From positions 1 to 6,426 of the forward strand of contig PFCU01000053.1 in assembly GCA_002763155.1 (NCBI GenBank): a stretch of DNA of 6,426 bases, written 5' to 3'. Every line of letters begins with the position of its first letter. Position 1 is the first letter of the stretch. Below, piece after piece: positions 4,865 to 6,426 of this stretch. Below the pieces are notes generated by a model, which saw only the letters and a list, made by a program, of their open reading frames with translations, did no database searches and had not been told where the DNA came from. A program made the position numbers and the translations under genes. The DNA comes from Candidatus Pacearchaeota archaeon CG10_big_fil_rev_8_21_14_0_10_30_48 (GTDB taxonomy: Archaea; Nanobdellota; Nanobdellia; Pacearchaeales; GW2011-AR1).

Positions 4865-5449
4865 ATGGCAAAACAAAAATCAATAGTTAATGAAAGAGAG
4901 TTTATAGTTCCTTTACGTAGACAAATCATGAAAGTTCAACGTCATAAAAGGACTCCTAAAGCAATAAAGGCACTAAAACAATTTATTGCAAAACACATGA
5001 AAGTTCCAAACAGAGATTTAAATAAAATTAAATTAGATGGATTTCTTAATGAAGAATTATGGTATAGAGGAATAAAAAATCCTCCTACAAAAATAAAAGT
5101 AAATGCAAAAAGAGATGGAGAAAACATTAAAGTTACACTTGTAAATCTTCCAGAAAAAAATAAATTCAAGCTATTACGTGAAGAAAAAAAGAAAAAGGCA
5201 TTAGAATCTTCAAAGAAGAAAGAGAAAAAAGAAAAGAAAGAAGATAAAAAAACAGATAATAAAGAAGAACACGAACATGGAAAAGTTGAAGAACAAACAG
5301 TTGAAGAGAAAAAAGAAGAATTAGAAAAGAAAGAATCTTCAGTTGAACAAAAACAAGCTCAAGCAAAAGAACAAGCTAAAGTTCAAAAGCATGTTAAAGG
5401 TGGAAAAGAACATAAATCTTCACCGCAAAGAAAATCTTTGTTAAGATAA
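4865..5449 (+). CDS. rpl31e: Large-subunit ribosomal protein eL31 (L31e) with long charged C-terminal extension
   Basis: This 194-residue protein joins a normal eL31 domain (about residues 5-100) to a long charged tail. Family signs are NEREFIVPLRR (9-19), RTPKAIKALKQFIAKHMKV (29-47) with DLNKIKLDGFLNEELWYRGI (51-70), and a closing strand region NIKVTLVNLP (87-96). eL31 lies on the 60S/50S surface at the tunnel exit, near eL39. Ordinary archaeal eL31 is about 80-100 residues. Residues 107-194 are almost all Lys, Glu, Gln, Ser and His, first Lys-rich, then mixed K/E (EEKKEELEKKE), ending in KSSPQRKSLLR, and are probably disordered or partly coiled. No frameshift is needed and the frame is uninterrupted. 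The gene starts 1 nt after the eL39 stop and is the last in this operon visible here. Confidence 0.94.
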   Translation: MAKQKSIVNEREFIVPLRRQIMKVQRHKRTPKAIKALKQFIAKHMKVPNRDLNKIKLDGFLNEELWYRGIKNPPTKIKVNAKRDGENIKVTLVNLPEKNKFKLLREEKKKKALESSKKKEKKEKKEDKKTDNKEEHEHGKVEEQTVEEKKEELEKKESSVEQKQAQAKEQAKVQKHVKGGKEHKSSPQRKSLLR

Positions 5450-5491
5450 ATAAGAATTATATTCTATTAAAAATTTATGATTCTCAAATTA

Positions 5492-5511
5492 TATAAATAT
5501 TTATAAATATT
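5492..5511. repeat. Tandem 10-bp AT repeat in promoter
   Basis: TATAAATATT occurs twice in tandem, at 5492-5501 and 5502-5511, immediately upstream of the secreted-protein gene. The second copy supplies the likely TATA box, and the first offers an alternative 10 bp further upstream. Confidence 0.7.
5500..5508 (+). promoter_or_regulatory. TATA box for the putative secreted-protein gene
   Basis: TTTATAAAT is centred about 25 bp before the ATG at 5529, predicting a leaderless transcript separate from the ribosomal operon. It lies within the 10-bp tandem repeat. Confidence 0.55.
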
Positions 5512-5528
5512 TAATAAAACTTTCAATA

Positions 5529-6041
5529 ATGTTAAGTAGAAAATTAATTGCAAGCGGAATTGTTTTAACCTCACTTTTATCTCAAGGAACTATACCAGAA
5601 AAAATTTCTACCCAAACACTTCCTCAAAGAATAATAGAGAGATCTAGAGTAGTCGAATTTGATTGTACAAAATATAATCCTAAAGAATCAAAACAAAAGC
5701 ACATATCTACTTACTGGGATTCAAAACAGGAAAGATTAAGCTTAATTGGTTATCCTACAATAGGTTGGGAAACTTCAATTCAAAAAGATTGCGAAACACA
5801 ATCAAATGTTTTTGATTTTGAGATGGATTACAGAGTAAAGGTACAAATACTAGAAATTTACCAAGAGCATCAAAAAAAGAACAAATTACGTTTGGTAAAT
5901 TTCCCAACATATGGATGGACACTATCTCTAGCAGATCAAGATCAAAACGGGATACCTGATCACCTCAATTTAATTTTCCCCGAAGAAGCAGTAAGTATTT
6001 TAGAAAAGGAGTTAGAAATAAAATTATCTGAAAAAGATTAA
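5529..6041 (+). CDS. Putative secreted protein with duplicated motif and calcium-loop-like sequence
   Basis: This 170-residue protein was not recognised. The N-terminus MLSRKLIASGIVLTSLLSQG has a short basic start and a hydrophobic core, like a Sec signal peptide. A lipobox cysteine is absent. The mature part contains a motif twice: LSLIGYPTIGW at 70-80 and LRLVNFPTYGW at 120-130, 50 residues apart, suggesting an internal duplication of a small beta unit. After the second copy, DQDQNGIPD (136-144) fits the D-x-D-x-D/N-G-x-x-D calcium-loop pattern of dockerin, EF-hand or thrombospondin type 3 units. There are two cysteines (C46, C88). Its stop overlaps that of the convergent downstream gene by 4 bp (TTAA). 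An extracellular or cell-surface role is inferred. Its ATG is supported by a TATA box 25 bp upstream. Confidence 0.65.
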   Translation: MLSRKLIASGIVLTSLLSQGTIPEKISTQTLPQRIIERSRVVEFDCTKYNPKESKQKHISTYWDSKQERLSLIGYPTIGWETSIQKDCETQSNVFDFEMDYRVKVQILEIYQEHQKKNKLRLVNFPTYGWTLSLADQDQNGIPDHLNLIFPEEAVSILEKELEIKLSEKD

Positions 6042-6304
6042 TACCATTTATTCACGGAAAACGGTTCATTCAAAATTAGAGTATATAATAAACATAATTT
6101 TTCAGCAAACTTCTCGTGAATTTCAGAAAAGACATCAATTTCATTCTGATTTGAGTGAACTACAATTTGTCCTTCTGTGTAAATTCCAAAAGCATTTCCA
6201 TCTTCAGAAGAAAAGATTCTCGCAGTTTTAGACATAGCTAAGCTAGTTAACTCTACCAATAACTCATACTTACTTACATCATCTAATTTTTTCTTTGAAT
6301 TCAT
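6038..6304 (-). CDS. Small orphan protein of unknown function
   Basis: This 88-residue protein was not recognised. It appears soluble: an N-terminal helix (DVSKYELLVELTSLAMSK, about 9-26), a two- or three-strand region (KTARIFSSEDGNAFGIYTEGQIVVHS, 26-51) and a C-terminal helix (EIDVFSEIHEKFAEKLCLLYTLIL, 55-78). This alpha-beta-alpha order resembles small sensor- or dynein-light-chain-like (roadblock) folds, but there is no motif to confirm this. The ATG at 6304 has a TATA box 25 bp upstream on the minus strand. It converges on the secreted-protein gene with a 4-bp overlap of stop codons, and it diverges from the gene starting at 6379. Confidence 0.55.
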   Translation of the reverse strand: MNSKKKLDDVSKYELLVELTSLAMSKTARIFSSEDGNAFGIYTEGQIVVHSNQNEIDVFSEIHEKFAEKLCLLYTLILNEPFSVNKWY

Positions 6305-6325
6305 TAAAATTTCATAAATTACCCG

Positions 6326-6333
6326 TTTATAAA
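6326..6333. promoter_or_regulatory. Symmetric TATA box between divergent genes
   Basis: TTTATAAA is its own reverse complement and can serve either strand. Leftward it lies about 25 bp before the ATG at 6304. Rightward it predicts a start near 6355, at the beginning of the hairpin at 6352-6369 and about 24 nt before the ATG at 6379. Confidence 0.5.
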
Positions 6334-6351
6334 GTTAACAATAGTCAGGCT

Positions 6352-6369
6352 TTGTCCGGAGTCGGACAA
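6352..6369. repeat. Perfect inverted repeat or leader hairpin before the last gene
   Basis: TTGTCCG and CGGACAA form a perfect 7-bp stem with a GAGT loop. It is GC-rich against an AT-rich background and lies in the divergent spacer. It could be a regulator's operator or a hairpin at the 5' end of the rightward mRNA. The sequence alone does not distinguish these. Confidence 0.6.
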
Positions 6370-6378
6370 TCTTTAATT

Positions 6379-6426
6379 ATGAAAATAAAAAAAGTTGAAT
6401 CTTCTTTAACAATTTTTTCATTAAAT
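6379..6426 (+). CDS. Start of a rightward gene, truncated by the window end
   Basis: An ATG at 6379 opens 16 codons (MKIKKVESSLTIFSLN) to the last base of the window. The start is placed by the upstream TATA box and hairpin and by the divergent layout. Too little is present to recognise the product. A chance open frame of this length is possible. Confidence 0.35.
   Translation, partial: MKIKKVESSLTIFSLN

Noticed and set aside
4942..5366. Minus-strand open frames in eL31 with hydrophobic, Leu/Phe-rich products
   Set aside because: They arise from the antisense of Lys/Glu codons (AAA, GAA give TTT, TTC) and only mimic membrane segments.

Overview
This is a compact, AT-rich archaeal segment. 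The archaeal/eukaryotic-type ribosomal proteins eS19, eL39 and eL31, the type II methionine aminopeptidase tail and the TATA-box promoters all point to Archaea. Small genes, short spacers, Lys-rich tails and several short orphan proteins suggest a small-genome DPANN lineage (Pacearchaeota/Woesearchaeota-like). That rank is inferred from style, not from a marker gene.

Layout. Positions 1-278 hold the 3' end of a type II methionine aminopeptidase gene (+). Two orphan genes follow on the minus strand: a four-helix membrane protein (279-713) and an acidic 117-residue protein (819-1172). From a divergent promoter region, cysS (cysteinyl-tRNA synthetase, 1255-2592) reads rightward. It is followed by a stand-alone NFACT-R protein (2653-3369). 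Two translation-related units come next, each starting with a structured leader of about 100 nt. The first is a YhbY-like CRM RNA-binding protein plus an unrecognised helical protein (3476-4100). The second is eS19, eL39 and eL31 (4251-5449). A putative secreted protein with a duplicated motif (5529-6041) converges on a small orphan gene (6038-6304, minus). The window ends inside the first codons of another rightward gene (from 6379).

How it fits together. Most recognisable genes serve translation: nascent-chain processing, Cys-tRNA charging, ribosome-associated RNA binding and large/small subunit proteins. Six genes have a TATA-like box centred about 25-26 bp before the start codon, which predicts leaderless mRNAs. 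In contrast, the boxes ahead of the YhbY gene and eS19 predict starts about 98 and 113 nt before the ATG. Each of those predicted starts falls on the 5' arm of a stem that can close over a hairpin-packed leader. The two leaders also share a 17-nt element (14 of 17 identical). This is the best candidate for an undescribed system here: a cis-regulatory RNA on ribosome-biogenesis transcripts.

The second notable structure is at the left. The last 16 bp of the methionine aminopeptidase gene recur exactly at 807-822, so the membrane-protein gene sits between direct repeats. Removing that segment would restore a convergent pair sharing a TTAA stop overlap, as is seen intact at 6038-6041. This looks like a small insertion. 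No tRNA, rRNA, CRISPR array or transposase gene was seen.
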